This document shows, piece by piece, positions 43,534-56,852 of a stretch of 64,000 bases of DNA. A model generated the notes under the pieces. That model saw only the letters and a list, made by a program, of their open reading frames with translations, was not told the DNA's origin and did not search any database. This DNA comes from Campylobacter lari subsp. lari (lineage in GTDB: Bacteria; Campylobacterota; Campylobacteria; Campylobacterales; Campylobacteraceae). Position numbers and translations under genes: made by a program. Each line of letters begins with the position of its first letter. The stretch's first letter is position 1. The DNA is taken from assembly GCF_013372185.1 (NCBI RefSeq), contig NZ_CP053830.1, forward strand, positions 1,054,001-1,118,000, given 5' to 3'.

Positions 43534-45729
43534 TTAAAGTTTTACAATCTTAGCTCCAAATCCACCTTGATTATAAGGAGCATCATTAAAGCTTTTTACA
43601 CTTTTGTGAGCTTTTAAAAATTCTTTCACCGCAAAAGCAAGCTTTCCTGTGCCTATACCATGATAAACTTTAACCTCATCAAAACCAGCTATTAGAGCAT
43701 CTGATATAAATTTATCAAGTCTATCAAGTGCTTCATCACTTCTTAAACCATGCAAATCCAAAGTCATACTTAAAGTATTTGGCCTTGTAATGCTTATGCT
43801 TGATTTTGTTTTTTGGGTATGTGTGTGATTGGTTTTTTTAAGCAATTTTAATGGCACACGCAAGCTAAGTCCATCGCTTTGAATCATCGCATCATTTTTT
43901 GAAATAGCAGTGATTTTGCCTTTGATTTTTTCATATTTTACAAAATCCCCCACTCTAAGCTCATCATTTTGCTTCATACTTGGTAAAACAATGCTTTTTT
44001 TAAGCTCATTGGCTTTATTTAAACTTCTTTGTTTTTCTTTAATATCTTTTAAATTTATAGTTTTTTTAGCCTCTTCTATGGCTTTGTGATATTTAAATTC
44101 CAAATTAGAAATGATTGTTTTAAATTCTTGTTCATTTTTTTCTTTTTGATCTTTAAGTGAAAGTAAAATTTCATCTACCTTTGCTTCTTTTTTTTCAAGC
44201 TCTTCATTTTTTTTGCGTAAAGAAAGCTCAAGATTGATATTTTTACTTACCATTTCTTCTAAATTTTCTTTATCTTCTCCATAAATTTTTTTGGCATTTT
44301 GCACTAAATTTGCACTTATGCCATATCTTAAAGCCGTTTCAAAAGCATAAGATTTACCTATGGTTCCTTTTAAAAATTCATATTTTGGACAAGATAATTC
44401 TTCATCATACAAAGCAGCGATGAGTTCTACTTGTGAATTTTTAGCCAAAAGCATAGCAAGTCGTTTGTGGTGAGTTGTGATGATGATTTTATTATCTTGT
44501 TCTAAAAGTTTTATGATTAATTCATTATATAAACACGCAGCTTCTTCAAAATCTGTCCCAAGCTCTATCTCATCTATACCCAACAATAAATGTTTTTTAC
44601 CTAAAAGTTTAGAAAAATGCAACATTCTTCCTGCAAAAGTAGAAATATCATTTTTTACATTTTGCGGATCTTCTAAAATCACATCAAATTCTTTAAAATG
44701 CCCGATTTGACTTTTTTGTGCGTTAATTTTCATAGGAAGTAAGTATTTGGCAAGTAAAGCAGCGCTTAAAATTCCTTTTAAAAGCATAGATTTTCCACCT
44801 GCATTAACCCCTGTGATGATCAAAACTTTTTTGTTAAATTCTATATTTACACTTTTTGCATTTTTTAATGCAGGATGAGCAAAATCATATAAATTTAAAT
44901 TATTAGAATTATCTGTTAAAATAAACTCATAATCATGCTTTTTAGCCATCAAAACCCTAGTACTATAATGATCAAACAAATCAAAAGCATTGTTTATAAA
45001 TTTTAAAAACATCAAATTTTTACTAAAAATCAAACTAATTTTTTTAGCATATTCATAAAAAATTTCTTCTTTGGCATCTTTAATCTCATCAATTTGACTT
45101 TGAATTTTTTCCACACTCAAAGGCACCACATAAAATCCACCGCCACTGCTTCTACCTATGATTTTTGCTTTTAAAGCATGGTTAAAACCACCTCTTAAAA
45201 GCAAAGCTTCCATGCCATTTATAAGATGAATTTGCGTATCTATTAAATATGGACTAAGATTTTTTGTATAAGTTAGTTTTTTAAACTCAGCTATTAAACT
45301 TTCTTTTTTCATTTTTAATGCTAAGTTTAAATTCACAAGTCTTTCATCTATGCTTTCTTTTATCTCGCCCTTTTCATCAAAATATTCAAAAAGTTCTAAA
45401 ATAGCTTGTGGAATTTCTATTTTCAAAAGCCATTCTTTTAAGCTTTCTTCAAATTTTAAGCTCTTTAAATACTTAAAATACATACAAATTTTAATAAATT
45501 CAAAACTTTGCTCTAAGTGTAAAATCCCTTGTTTGTTAAGGTGCATTAAGCTAGAGTTTAAATCTTTTATCACAGGAGGTGGGTTAAATTCTATCAAAGA
45601 AAGTTCATTAAGTCTTTTAAAATGAAGTTTGCTATCACCTTGTAAAAATATCTCTTTATCTCTAGCAAACAATTCTTTAAATTCTGTCACATAAACATCA
45701 AGATCTAATTTTTTTAAAAAATTTTGCAT
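43534..45729 (-). CDS. mutS2: MutS2 recombination/ribosome-associated ATPase with Smr domain
   Basis: 731 residues. Lacks the mismatch-recognition domain of MutS; instead has a core and clamp region, Walker A in ITGVNAGGKSML (about 308), a long coiled coil (about 500-600) and a C-terminal Smr nuclease domain with LDLHGLRSDEAL (about 655) and HGIGTGKL. Members suppress recombination or rescue collided ribosomes. Abuts the next small gene by one base. Confidence 0.95.
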   Translation of the reverse strand: MQNFLKKLDLDVYVTEFKELFARDKEIFLQGDSKLHFKRLNELSLIEFNPPPVIKDLNSSLMHLNKQGILHLEQSFEFIKICMYFKYLKSLKFEESLKEWLLKIEIPQAILELFEYFDEKGEIKESIDERLVNLNLALKMKKESLIAEFKKLTYTKNLSPYLIDTQIHLINGMEALLLRGGFNHALKAKIIGRSSGGGFYVVPLSVEKIQSQIDEIKDAKEEIFYEYAKKISLIFSKNLMFLKFINNAFDLFDHYSTRVLMAKKHDYEFILTDNSNNLNLYDFAHPALKNAKSVNIEFNKKVLIITGVNAGGKSMLLKGILSAALLAKYLLPMKINAQKSQIGHFKEFDVILEDPQNVKNDISTFAGRMLHFSKLLGKKHLLLGIDEIELGTDFEEAACLYNELIIKLLEQDNKIIITTHHKRLAMLLAKNSQVELIAALYDEELSCPKYEFLKGTIGKSYAFETALRYGISANLVQNAKKIYGEDKENLEEMVSKNINLELSLRKKNEELEKKEAKVDEILLSLKDQKEKNEQEFKTIISNLEFKYHKAIEEAKKTINLKDIKEKQRSLNKANELKKSIVLPSMKQNDELRVGDFVKYEKIKGKITAISKNDAMIQSDGLSLRVPLKLLKKTNHTHTQKTKSSISITRPNTLSMTLDLHGLRSDEALDRLDKFISDALIAGFDEVKVYHGIGTGKLAFAVKEFLKAHKSVKSFNDAPYNQGGFGAKIVKL

Positions 45730-46076
45730 TATTTTGCCATTTTACATTCTTTAATATCAAAAACAAAAGCTTTAAAATTTTTATTTTTGCCATTTGAAAT
45801 AAAACTTTGAGTTCCATATTCAAAGTTAAAAAATTCTTTACTCACATTAATATCTTTGCAAATTAAAATTTGCCCTTGTAAAAATGCATTAAGCATATCA
45901 TTTTTCAAAGCATTATCTTTCATGCTGCTTAATTCAAATTTAACAATAAAAACTATAGCTAAAATTACAACTAAAATAAAAAGATAATTGCTAGCTTTTC
46001 CTATTATCTTACGCAAAAATGCGAAAAAAAGTATCAATGCAAAAAAAGCTAAAATGTATAAAAAAAATTTAAACAT
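45729..46076 (-). CDS. Small membrane protein between murC and mutS2
   Basis: 115 residues from the ATG at 46076 (MFKFFLYILAFF), preceded by GAGGAA; this start overlaps the murC end by 8 bases. Two hydrophobic spans (about 3-22 and 30-48) and a polar C-terminal domain with two Cys (ILICKDINVS and DIKECKMAK). Family not recognised. Its position in the murC-mutS2 chain is shared with C. jejuni as I recall. Confidence 0.75.
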   Translation of the reverse strand: MFKFFLYILAFFALILFFAFLRKIIGKASNYLFILVVILAIVFIVKFELSSMKDNALKNDMLNAFLQGQILICKDINVSKEFFNFEYGTQSFISNGKNKNFKAFVFDIKECKMAK

Positions 46077-47361
46077 ATATTCCTCGAAGTTTTGCGCTAA
46101 TATCCCCTGCACCAAAACCAATCACCAAACCATCATTTATCAAAATATCATCAAGATAAATAGCATTTTGCTCTCGCTTAATATCTTGTATAAATTTAGC
46201 TTTTGGAAAATATTTTTGCATGTTTATATCTATCTTTGCTTCCCCTGCTGCATATACAGGTAAAATATATAAATCATCAACGCAAGAAAATACCTTAGCA
46301 AAATACTCTATATTTGCACTCAAGCGCGTATAACGATGTGGCTCAAAAATCGCTGTGATTTTTTTATATCCAGCTAATTTTGCATACTCACTAGCTGCTT
46401 TTAATGTGGTTTTAATTTCTGTTGGATGATGACCATAATCATCAATTAAAGCCATATTTTCATTAGCAAATAAAATATCAAATCTTTTTTTAATACCTTG
46501 ATAGTTTTGTAAATTTGCTCTAATTTGTTCTATATTTAAAAATTCACTAGCAGCCAAAATAGCCAAAGATGCATCAAGTGCTACATGCTCTCCCATACCA
46601 CAAACACTAAATTTTCCATAATTTTTTAATTCAAAATTTATCTTTGGTTTGAAATTTTCTACACTCATGCAAATATTTTTTATATCTTTATCAGGATAAA
46701 GCTTTTTGGCATTATTTAAATTTAAACTTGCCAAAAATTCATCTTGAGTATTGATTACTTGAATTTTAGATAAATTTAAAAAATCCTCATAAGCTTTGTG
46801 TAATTTTGCAAGATCGTTTCCATAATGATCTAAATGCTCAGCTTCAACATTAGTAACTATAGCTAAATAAGGATTTGAATTTAAAAAAGAACTATCACTC
46901 TCATCAGCTTCAAAGATAAGATTTTCACTTTCTTTATAAAGCATATTAGTTCCACTTTCTTTTAAAACCGCACCAATGATAACAGAAGCTTCTATCAAAC
47001 TTGCTAAAATGCTTGAAGTGGTGCTTTTTCCATGAGCTCCTGCAACTGCAAAAACTCTTTTATCTTTTAAAATCATAGGCAAGGCTTCTTTTCTTGAAAG
47101 AGTAGAAATGTTTTGTTCTTTTGCGCTTAATAATTCTTCGTTATCTTCTTTAATAGCTGCTGAATACACCACTAAATCCACATTTTTAACATTATCTTTA
47201 TGATGTGGAATTTTTATGTTGATTCCTTCTTTTTCTAATTCTTTTGTGATTTTGCTTTCTTTTATATCAGAACCGCTAATTTCATAGCCTTGTTCTTTTA
47301 AAAATCTAGCCAAAGCTGAAATTCCTATACCACCTATACCTATAAAATGAATTTTTTTCAA
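46069..47361 (-). CDS. murC: UDP-N-acetylmuramate--L-alanine ligase
   Basis: 430 residues. Adds the first residue of the peptidoglycan stem peptide. Nucleotide-sugar site GIGGIGISALA at 8-18, ATP loop GAHGKST at 108-114, and EADESDSSFL near 154. A little shorter than the E. coli enzyme, as usual in this group. Confidence 0.97.
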   Translation of the reverse strand: MKKIHFIGIGGIGISALARFLKEQGYEISGSDIKESKITKELEKEGINIKIPHHKDNVKNVDLVVYSAAIKEDNEELLSAKEQNISTLSRKEALPMILKDKRVFAVAGAHGKSTTSSILASLIEASVIIGAVLKESGTNMLYKESENLIFEADESDSSFLNSNPYLAIVTNVEAEHLDHYGNDLAKLHKAYEDFLNLSKIQVINTQDEFLASLNLNNAKKLYPDKDIKNICMSVENFKPKINFELKNYGKFSVCGMGEHVALDASLAILAASEFLNIEQIRANLQNYQGIKKRFDILFANENMALIDDYGHHPTEIKTTLKAASEYAKLAGYKKITAIFEPHRYTRLSANIEYFAKVFSCVDDLYILPVYAAGEAKIDINMQKYFPKAKFIQDIKREQNAIYLDDILINDGLVIGFGAGDISAKLRGIYV

Positions 47362-47369
47362 ATTTTTCC

Positions 47370-48161
47370 TTAGTTAATTTCTTTATCTTTAATTATCTTT
47401 TCAAAGCCCCATAAATTTCTAGCTTCATTTGCTTTAGATACCTCTACTACAAGCATTTCTTCTTGATCGCCAAGTTGTTCTTGCACTTCTCCAAAAGCGT
47501 CTATAAAAAAGCTATCTCCATAAAATTTCCACTCATTTTCTTGTTTTAAATTTCCTATGCGATTTACTCTTAAAATATTAGTAGAATTTAAAAAAGCTCT
47601 TGTTTTTAGTAATTCTAACCATCTTTGATTACTATCAAAAGTGCTAGCTGTAGGAATGATGACTAAATCTATCTTTTTTTTCATGATCATTTGCCAAAAG
47701 ATATCAAAATGCGCTTCAAAACCAAAAAGCAAAGCACATTTTAAGCCCTCATGCGTAAAAGTAAAAAGTTTAAGCTTATCAGTTTTTTTATTGTTAAAAA
47801 ATTTTTCTTCATTCCAATGTGCATAAGGCATTAGAATTTGTTGCTCGTAATTTTTAATGCCTTGAGGATTTACCTTAATGCATATTTTTTTAAAACCATC
47901 ATTTTCAGCACTTATTAAAGGCGCTATAATGGTTAAATCATATTTTTTAGAAAGCTTGATCAAACTTTCTTTTTTACTCTCACTTTGTTCTTTTATCATG
48001 CTTTTTGGCATGGTTTTTAATTCACTAAAAAAACTATTTAAAACATACTCACCCAAAACCACCAAATTCGCACCACTTTCCTTAGCTGCTTTTAGATAAT
48101 AATCAAGCCTTGATTCACTTAAAGCTAAAGTGGGAAATTGCAAAGCTACAATGCTACTCAT
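47370..48161 (-). CDS. Nitrilase-fold protein, probably catalytically inactive
   Basis: 263 residues from the ATG at 48161, overlapping xseB by 8 bases. The carbon-nitrogen hydrolase fold is clear: the Glu of the triad lies in [10 protein letters not shown]. But the Lys position reads YEQQILMPY, where active enzymes have YxKxHL, and the nucleophile Cys of the usual ICYD/ICFE motif is Gly in [10 protein letters not shown]. With Lys and Cys both lost, amidase activity is not expected. It may bind a ligand or partner instead. Located between xseB and murC. Confidence 0.8.
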   Translation of the reverse strand: MSSIVALQFPTLALSESRLDYYLKAAKESGANLVVLGEYVLNSFFSELKTMPKSMIKEQSESKKESLIKLSKKYDLTIIAPLISAENDGFKKICIKVNPQGIKNYEQQILMPYAHWNEEKFFNNKKTDKLKLFTFTHEGLKCALLFGFEAHFDIFWQMIMKKKIDLVIIPTASTFDSNQRWLELLKTRAFLNSTNILRVNRIGNLKQENEWKFYGDSFFIDAFGEVQEQLGDQEEMLVVEVSKANEARNLWGFEKIIKDKEIN

Positions 48162-48326
48162 CAATTTGCTCTATTTCTAATTTAGCTTTTTCTAAAAGCT
48201 CTCTTGCTGCTTGGATATTCTTTAAACCATCTTTATAAATTTCCACGCAAGTTTGAAGTTTTAAATCTTTATCGTTTAATTTTTCCAAAGATTCCTCAGC
48301 TTGTTTTACATAATCTTCAAATTCCA

Positions 48327-48327
<1 letters not shown>
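48154..48327 (-). CDS. xseB: Exodeoxyribonuclease VII small subunit
   Basis: 57 residues, found by reading the gap between guaB and the nitrilase-like gene. The product begins [20 protein letters not shown] and goes on [20 protein letters not shown], the standard XseB helical hairpin (FExxLxxLExIVxxLExxxLxLEExLxxYExG) in divergent form. Partners XseA to degrade single-stranded DNA. Its ATG overlaps the guaB stop as TAATG, and its end overlaps the next gene, so it is embedded in a tightly coupled chain. xseA is not in the window. Confidence 0.85.
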
Positions 48328-51152
<2,825 letters not shown>

Positions 51153-51153
<1 letters not shown>

Positions 51154-51260
51154 TATTTATCCTTTAATTTTCTAACCACATAAAGTAAAGTCAAACCTAC
51201 AACCAAAAAACATGCTAAGGTTATTATTATCACACTAGTAGGTAATTCTTGCTCAAACAT
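51153..51260 (-). CDS. 35-residue single-span membrane protein between ileS and gatA
   Basis: Read from the gap: ATG at 51260 overlaps the ileS stop (ATGTTTGA), and the TAA at 51153-51155 overlaps the gatA ATG (TAATG). The peptide starts [10 protein letters not shown] and continues with a hydrophobic stretch [19 protein letters not shown] and a basic RKLKDK end, giving an N-out/C-in topology by the positive-inside rule. The overlaps at both ends argue that it is translated. A small protein at this position also exists in C. jejuni as I recall. Function unknown. Confidence 0.75.
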
Positions 51261-54018
51261 TTTTTGCTTTTTCAACCCCATTACATCTTGGACACAAACA
51301 TCCATCTTCTTTTGCTAAAAATTTCCAACATCTTGGACATTTGTTTAAAGAAGATTTTACGATTTTAAAGCCAATATTATCTATCTTAAATTCAGCCAAA
51401 GCTTTTTGCTCATCTATGCTTTCTACAACACTTACCATAAACCAATCAGCTATTTCTTCTAAATCTTCACTTAAAAGCTCATTTGCACTAGTTTGTAAAG
51501 ATAGCTCTAAGGTAGATTTTATAATTTTATCTTTTTTTAATCCATCAATAATTTCAAAAAATTTCTCTCTTGATTTGATAAACAATTCATCTTCGATTTT
51601 ATACTCATACTCAAAGCCTTGTTTATTTAGCAAGTCAAACACATCTTTGGCATTTTCTTTTATAGCTACATTTGCATGCTCTAAGGCTTCATCTATAGTA
51701 TAAGTCAAACTTGGAGCCAAAAGTGCAAAAAGCTTTCTAGCAATTAACACCATTGCACTTTGTGCGCTTACTCTTTTGCTATCATCTTTTGCATTACAAT
51801 ACAATCTATCCTTACAAATATCAAGATAAATTCCACTTAAATCAGCACTTAAAAAATTTAAAAGCACGCTAAAGCCTTTTGAAAATTCGTATTTTTCAAA
51901 AGCATTTTCACAAATTTCAAAAGCCATTTTAGCACGCATTAAGATCCACTTGTCTAAAAGTGTGAAATTTTTAGTTTCTACAAATTCTATATCATTGGTA
52001 TTTGCAAGTAAAAATCTTATGGTATTTCTTATCTTTCTATACTGCTCGCTTACTTGTTTTAAGATATTATCTGAAATTTTTAAATCCGTTGAATAATCAC
52101 TAAGCATTATCCAAAGTCTTAAAATTTCTACCCCATAATTTTTAGCAACATTTTGAGGCAAGATCACATTGCCTTTTGATTTACTCATTTTTTGACCCTT
52201 TTCATCAACGGTAAATCCATGAGTAAGTATGTTTTTATATGGGGTTTTGTGATTGATTGCTGTAGAAATTAAAAGCGAGCTTTGAAACCATCCGCGGTGC
52301 TGATCACTTCCTTCAAGATACATAGAAGCTTGATACTCCCCTGCGTCATATCTTTTTGAATTTAGCACCGCTTCCCAAGTGCTTCCACTATCAAACCAAA
52401 CATCTAAGATATCATAAACTTTTTCTAAATTATTTGGGTCATATTTGCTATTTGGCGGCAATAAATCTTTTATTTCTAAATCCCACCAAGCATCAGCTCC
52501 ATTTGCTTCAAAAATTTCCACCAAATGATCTAAAACATCATCATCAAAAACCACCTCTTGTGATTTTTTATCTCTAAAAAATGCTATAGGCACACCCCAA
52601 TCTCTTTGTCTTGATATACACCAATCAGGGCGATTTTCTATCATAGAACTAAGTCTTTTTACCCCACTTTCTGGGTAAAATTTCACGCTATTTAGTTGCT
52701 CTAACGCTAGCTCTCTTAAAGATTTTCCATCTAATTTTTTCTCATCCATTAAGATAAACCATTGCTTTGTAGCTCTATAAATAACAGGTTTATGAGTTCT
52801 CCAACAAAATGGATAAGAATGTGTAAATTTAGAACTTTCAAGCAAATTTTTTCCAAGTAATTCTAAAATTCGCTCATTTGCTTTAAAAATATGAAGTCCT
52901 ATAAATTCATTTAGCAAATGCTCAGGCAAAAGTCCTTTAGCTCTTAGCGTTTCATCATAACACCCACCATCATCCACAGGCATAATCACTTCGATATTAT
53001 ATTTCAAACACACATAATAATCATCTTCCCCATGCCCAGGTGCAGTATGCACAAGCCCTGTTCCACCATCCATTAATACATGCTCGCCTAAAATAAGAGT
53101 GGATTTTCTTTGATTTAGCGGATTAATAGCACTTAAATTTTCAAACTCAGAGCCTAAAAGCTCTTTTTGAATTTCACCTTGAGTGAAATTTTTATTGATC
53201 ATATTTTCAAGTAAAGCCTTAGCAAAGATATAACCTTCTTTAGTGATGATATATTTTTCATTTGGATTTAAAGATATAGCTTGATTTGCCGGTAAAGTCC
53301 AAGGCGTAGTAGTCCAAATAACAGCTTTTGCATTTTCAACGCCAAGTTTTTTACAAGATGCCTCATCTAAATTAAAAGCTACATATATAGAATAATCTTC
53401 TTTTTCTTCATACTCTACTTCAGCTTCTGCTAATGCACTTTTAGCAGCCCAGCTCCAAAAAACAGGTTTACTTCTTTCAAGCAAAAGTCCTTTTTTAGCG
53501 ATTTTACATAAAGCTTTGTAAATATCTGCTTCAAAAGCATTTTTCATAGTCAAGTATGGCTCATCCCAATCAGCAATCACACCTAAGGATTTAAATTCAT
53601 CTCTTTGGATATTTACAAATTCTCTTGCATGCTCTCTACAAAGCTCGCGAATTTGCTTTTTGCTTAAATTTTGTTTTTTATCTTTTAATTTTACTTCAAC
53701 TTGCTGTTCTATTGGCAAACCATGACAATCCCAACCTGGAGTAAAACGCACTTTTTTACCTTGAAAATAATGCATTTTTATGATGATATCTTTTAAAATT
53801 TTATTTAAAGCATGGCCAATATGCAAATGCCCATTAGCATAAGGAGGGCCATCATGCAGAGTAAAACTCTCACTTACTCCTTGTCTTTTTTGTTTCATTT
53901 TCTCATAAGCATAGTTATTTTCAAACCATTTATCAAAACGCTTAGGCTCAAGCTCTGCTAAATTTGCACGCATTGCAAAAGTCGTATTTGGAAGCAATAG
54001 CGTATCTTTATAATCCAT
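51253..54018 (-). CDS. ileS: Isoleucyl-tRNA synthetase
   Basis: 921 residues from ATG 54018; a GTG at 54027 overlaps the ribosome site AAGGTGG. Class Ia synthetase with HIGH at residues 66-69 ([14 protein letters not shown]), KMSKS near 610 and a C-terminal zinc finger ([19 protein letters not shown]). Own promoter region divergent from the CinA-family gene. Confidence 0.98.
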   Translation of the reverse strand: MDYKDTLLLPNTTFAMRANLAELEPKRFDKWFENNYAYEKMKQKRQGVSESFTLHDGPPYANGHLHIGHALNKILKDIIIKMHYFQGKKVRFTPGWDCHGLPIEQQVEVKLKDKKQNLSKKQIRELCREHAREFVNIQRDEFKSLGVIADWDEPYLTMKNAFEADIYKALCKIAKKGLLLERSKPVFWSWAAKSALAEAEVEYEEKEDYSIYVAFNLDEASCKKLGVENAKAVIWTTTPWTLPANQAISLNPNEKYIITKEGYIFAKALLENMINKNFTQGEIQKELLGSEFENLSAINPLNQRKSTLILGEHVLMDGGTGLVHTAPGHGEDDYYVCLKYNIEVIMPVDDGGCYDETLRAKGLLPEHLLNEFIGLHIFKANERILELLGKNLLESSKFTHSYPFCWRTHKPVIYRATKQWFILMDEKKLDGKSLRELALEQLNSVKFYPESGVKRLSSMIENRPDWCISRQRDWGVPIAFFRDKKSQEVVFDDDVLDHLVEIFEANGADAWWDLEIKDLLPPNSKYDPNNLEKVYDILDVWFDSGSTWEAVLNSKRYDAGEYQASMYLEGSDQHRGWFQSSLLISTAINHKTPYKNILTHGFTVDEKGQKMSKSKGNVILPQNVAKNYGVEILRLWIMLSDYSTDLKISDNILKQVSEQYRKIRNTIRFLLANTNDIEFVETKNFTLLDKWILMRAKMAFEICENAFEKYEFSKGFSVLLNFLSADLSGIYLDICKDRLYCNAKDDSKRVSAQSAMVLIARKLFALLAPSLTYTIDEALEHANVAIKENAKDVFDLLNKQGFEYEYKIEDELFIKSREKFFEIIDGLKKDKIIKSTLELSLQTSANELLSEDLEEIADWFMVSVVESIDEQKALAEFKIDNIGFKIVKSSLNKCPRCWKFLAKEDGCLCPRCNGVEKAKNV

Positions 54019-54091
54019 ATAATCCACCTTGAAAAATTTAAAAATAGTAAATTCTACTTAAAATACTTTTAATTTGCACTTATTTTTTTGT

Positions 54092-54097
54092 TATAAT
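54092..54097 (+). promoter_or_regulatory. -10 box of the CinA-family gene
   Basis: TATAAT in TTGTTATAATCGC, 22 bases before the ATG at 54119. Confidence 0.5.
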
Positions 54098-54118
54098 CGC
54101 AATAAAAAAAGGAAAATC

Positions 54119-55210
54119 ATGAAACATCTTATCATCATTATAGGTAGTGAAATCATCATTAATGAAAATTATATGCATTATATACAAGAAGAATACAAAA
54201 AGCAGTTTTTAGAACTTCATGAGATCAAATTTATAAACAAACCTGATAAAGAACTTCCTTTTTTACTTGAAAAACTTTCTAAAGAATATGATTATATAAC
54301 CATTTTTAGCATTAGCGAATACTATGCGACCATAGCTAAAATCATAGCAACCTTAAATGATGATGTTTTAATCTTAGAAAATGATACTCTAGTACCTTCA
54401 AAAGCTTTGCGTGATAAAAATTCCTTTTTAAGCTCTTTTGAGCAATGCCATATTAATTTATTAAACATAAACATAGAACAAAAATTACCTTCGATTTTGC
54501 AAAACCCTGAACTTGATTATGCTTATTTTTGTCTTTTAGATATCGATGAAATGAGTGCAAATATCCTACTTAGTACACTTACTGCGTCTTTTGAAATTCA
54601 AACTAGCTCAAGTGCATTATTAGATAATCTCATTTGCATTAGAGCAAGCGCTAGTCAGTATGGAAAGCTGGAAGGCTTTTTAAAGGGAGTTTTTAAACTT
54701 TTTACAGGCAAAGTATTTTTAGGAAATGATCCTATTAAATTTATAGCCAAAAAACTTTTAGAAAAAAACTTAAAAATTTCCTTTGCAGAAAGCTGTACAG
54801 CTGGACTTTGCGCCTCAAAATTTGCTGAAAATTCAGGAATTTCTAGTGTATTTGAGGGTTCTTTGATTACTTATTCTAATCGTTTGAAAAATTCATGGCT
54901 TGGGGTGAGCAATGATACTTTAGAGAGTGTTGGAGAATATTCTGATCGTTGTATATATTTTATGCTAAAGGGTGTGTTTAAAACCACAAATTGTGATTTT
55001 GCCTTAGCACTTAGCGGGGTAGCTGGAGAAGAAAATGATAAAAACACCAAAGCAGGCACCATCTATATAGGAGCTATGTATAAAGATGGAACCTTTTTAC
55101 AAGAATGTATTCACATACAAGGCAATAGAAATTACACAAGAGAGCAAGCTAGTTTGGCAGCATATTGTTTAATGCTTAAATTAAAACCTGAAATTTTCTT
55201 TGGTGTTTAA
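54119..55210 (+). CDS. CinA-family protein (NMN amidohydrolase-like C-terminal domain)
   Basis: 363 residues from the ATG at 54119 with AAAAAGGAAA ahead. The C-terminal 160 residues match the CinA/PncC domain: FAESCTAGLCASKFAE near 220, GSLITYSNRLKNSWLGV, and ALSGVAGEENDKN followed by KAGTIYIGA. That domain deamidates nicotinamide mononucleotide for pyridine recycling. The N-terminal half is where CinA proteins have a molybdopterin-binding-like domain; here it keeps only the opening IIIGSEII and is otherwise highly divergent. Confidence 0.82.
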   Translation: MKHLIIIIGSEIIINENYMHYIQEEYKKQFLELHEIKFINKPDKELPFLLEKLSKEYDYITIFSISEYYATIAKIIATLNDDVLILENDTLVPSKALRDKNSFLSSFEQCHINLLNINIEQKLPSILQNPELDYAYFCLLDIDEMSANILLSTLTASFEIQTSSSALLDNLICIRASASQYGKLEGFLKGVFKLFTGKVFLGNDPIKFIAKKLLEKNLKISFAESCTAGLCASKFAENSGISSVFEGSLITYSNRLKNSWLGVSNDTLESVGEYSDRCIYFMLKGVFKTTNCDFALALSGVAGEENDKNTKAGTIYIGAMYKDGTFLQECIHIQGNRNYTREQASLAAYCLMLKLKPEIFFGV

Positions 55211-55256
55211 ATGAACCTTGTGCGCTAAAATTCGTACATTTTTAAAAATTTAAACA

Positions 55257-55754
55257 TTATTGCAAAAATTTAATTTTATTTTCTAAAATACCTTTTGGGA
55301 TAAGTCCGATAAATTTTTCATTTATTTTACCTTTTTCATCATAAAAAACTATCACAGGCACACCATAAATTCCACCCACAGCTTTAGACAAAAATGAACT
55401 TGCCTTAGCTTCATATAAAAGTGGCAAATCTAGCTTTTTTTCCAAAAGAATTTTTTGGGCTTCCTCTTTTGATTTAGCTCCATTTAACACCGCTAAAATA
55501 GAAAAATTTCTTTCTTTGTAAAGTTCATTTAACATCGGAATTTGCGCATTACATGCACCACAATCTTGTGTGAAAAAAAATAAAGCATAAGCTTGATTTG
55601 CATTTTGTGTTTTTAAGGTTTTTTCAAAACCATCATATTTGAAAATATAGTTTTGATTTGAATTTAGTGTTTGAAATTCGTTATTTGAGCATGCACTAAA
55701 GAAAAAAATGCTTATTAAAGCCAAGAAGCAATAGAAGCTTTTAGTTGCGACCAT
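55257..55754 (-). CDS. Thioredoxin-fold lipoprotein of the P19 iron operon
   Basis: 165 residues. Lipobox FSAC (Cys21-22 region) then a thioredoxin-like domain with the redox pair CGAC in FFTQDCGACNAQIPML. Last gene of the P19/FTR1 unit, overlapping the preceding thioredoxin gene by 40 bases. Probably a membrane-anchored periplasmic thiol-disulfide protein; its link to iron reduction is inferred from the operon. Confidence 0.85.
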   Translation of the reverse strand: MVATKSFYCFLALISIFFFSACSNNEFQTLNSNQNYIFKYDGFEKTLKTQNANQAYALFFFTQDCGACNAQIPMLNELYKERNFSILAVLNGAKSKEEAQKILLEKKLDLPLLYEAKASSFLSKAVGGIYGVPVIVFYDEKGKINEKFIGLIPKGILENKIKFLQ

Positions 55755-56206
55755 GGCTTTTCTCCTATGATTTTATCTTGTACAACTCCTTCTTTAATGA
55801 CAAAAGTAGTTGGCACCGCAAAAACGCTAAATCTTTGCCATGAGATGTCTAAATCATCTTGTAAAAATGTGATATTTTTGTAATCATATTTTGTAGCAAA
55901 TTCTTCAAAATCCCTACCCTTGTCTATAGAATCAAGCGCTAAAATAGTGATTTTTTTAGGATATTCATTAGCTAGTTTTTCTAAAAGTGGTAAGTCTTTT
56001 AAACAAGATGCACAGCCTTGCTCCACAAAGGTTAAAACGATAAGATTATCAAAATCAGCTAGCTTGATTTTCTCACCTTGTAAATTTTTAGCTGCGATTT
56101 CTGGTGCTTTTAGGCCTATTTTGCCACCATTTTTATTGTTGTTTTCAAAACATGCACTTAAAAAAACTAAACATAAACAAGCTAAAATTATATTTTTAAT
56201 TTTCAC
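55715..56206 (-). CDS. TlpA-like thioredoxin lipoprotein of the P19 iron operon
   Basis: 163 residues. Lipobox LSAC followed by a TlpA/AhpC-TSA domain with CASC in FVEQGCASCLKDLPLLE and the cis-Pro in VFAVPTTFVI. Two thioredoxin-like lipoproteins in tandem with separate active sites suggest a relay. Overlaps the ABC ATPase gene by 11 bases. Confidence 0.87.
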   Translation of the reverse strand: MKIKNIILACLCLVFLSACFENNNKNGGKIGLKAPEIAAKNLQGEKIKLADFDNLIVLTFVEQGCASCLKDLPLLEKLANEYPKKITILALDSIDKGRDFEEFATKYDYKNITFLQDDLDISWQRFSVFAVPTTFVIKEGVVQDKIIGEKPWSQLKASIASWL

Positions 56207-56852
56207 TTTTCATCACTCCATGGCTTAAAATGATAGTTCTATCAGCAAAGGTAGCTAGATCTGGATTATGAGTGATTAAAACTATGGTTTTGCCATCTTG
56301 TTTTAATTTACAAAAAAGCTCTAAAATGTTTTTTTCATTTGCCTCATCTAAATTTCCAGTTGGCTCATCTGCTAATAAAATTTCAGGATCATTCACTAAA
56401 GCTCTTGCTATACATAGCCTTTGTTGCTCCCCGCCACTTAATTGGCTTGGTAAATGCGTAAGTCTGTGTGAAAGTCCTACTTTTTCTAGTGCCATTATAG
56501 CGTCTTTTTGTTCTGTGCTTGAGTGATAAAACTGAGCTAGCATAACATTTTCTAGAGCATTTAAATAAGGTATTAAATGAAATTGCTGAAAAATCAAACC
56601 TATTTTTTCTCTTCTAATCACGCTTTTTTCTTCTTCGCTTAAATTTCCAACTTCTTTATCATCTAAAAAATACTCCCCACTACTTTGAGTATCCATCAAA
56701 GAAAGTATATTTAAAAGTGTTGATTTACCTGAACCCGATGGACCCATGATGGCTAGCCATTCACCTTGCTTTACTTCTAGGTTGATATTTTGCAAAGCTT
56801 TAACTTCATTAAAATTACGATTTAAATTTGAAATTTTTATAATATTTTTCAT
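56196..56852 (-). CDS. MacB/LolD-type ABC transporter ATPase of the P19 iron operon
   Basis: 218 residues from the ATG at 56852, overlapping the upstream permease stop. Walker A GPSGSGKST near 38, LSGGEQQRLCIARALV near 140, Walker B in EILLADEPTGNLDE. The sequence is of the LolD/MacB mechanotransmission branch, matching the two FtsX/MacB-like permeases upstream. It would power their complex. Confidence 0.93.
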   Translation of the reverse strand: MKNIIKISNLNRNFNEVKALQNINLEVKQGEWLAIMGPSGSGKSTLLNILSLMDTQSSGEYFLDDKEVGNLSEEEKSVIRREKIGLIFQQFHLIPYLNALENVMLAQFYHSSTEQKDAIMALEKVGLSHRLTHLPSQLSGGEQQRLCIARALVNDPEILLADEPTGNLDEANEKNILELFCKLKQDGKTIVLITHNPDLATFADRTIILSHGVMKSEN

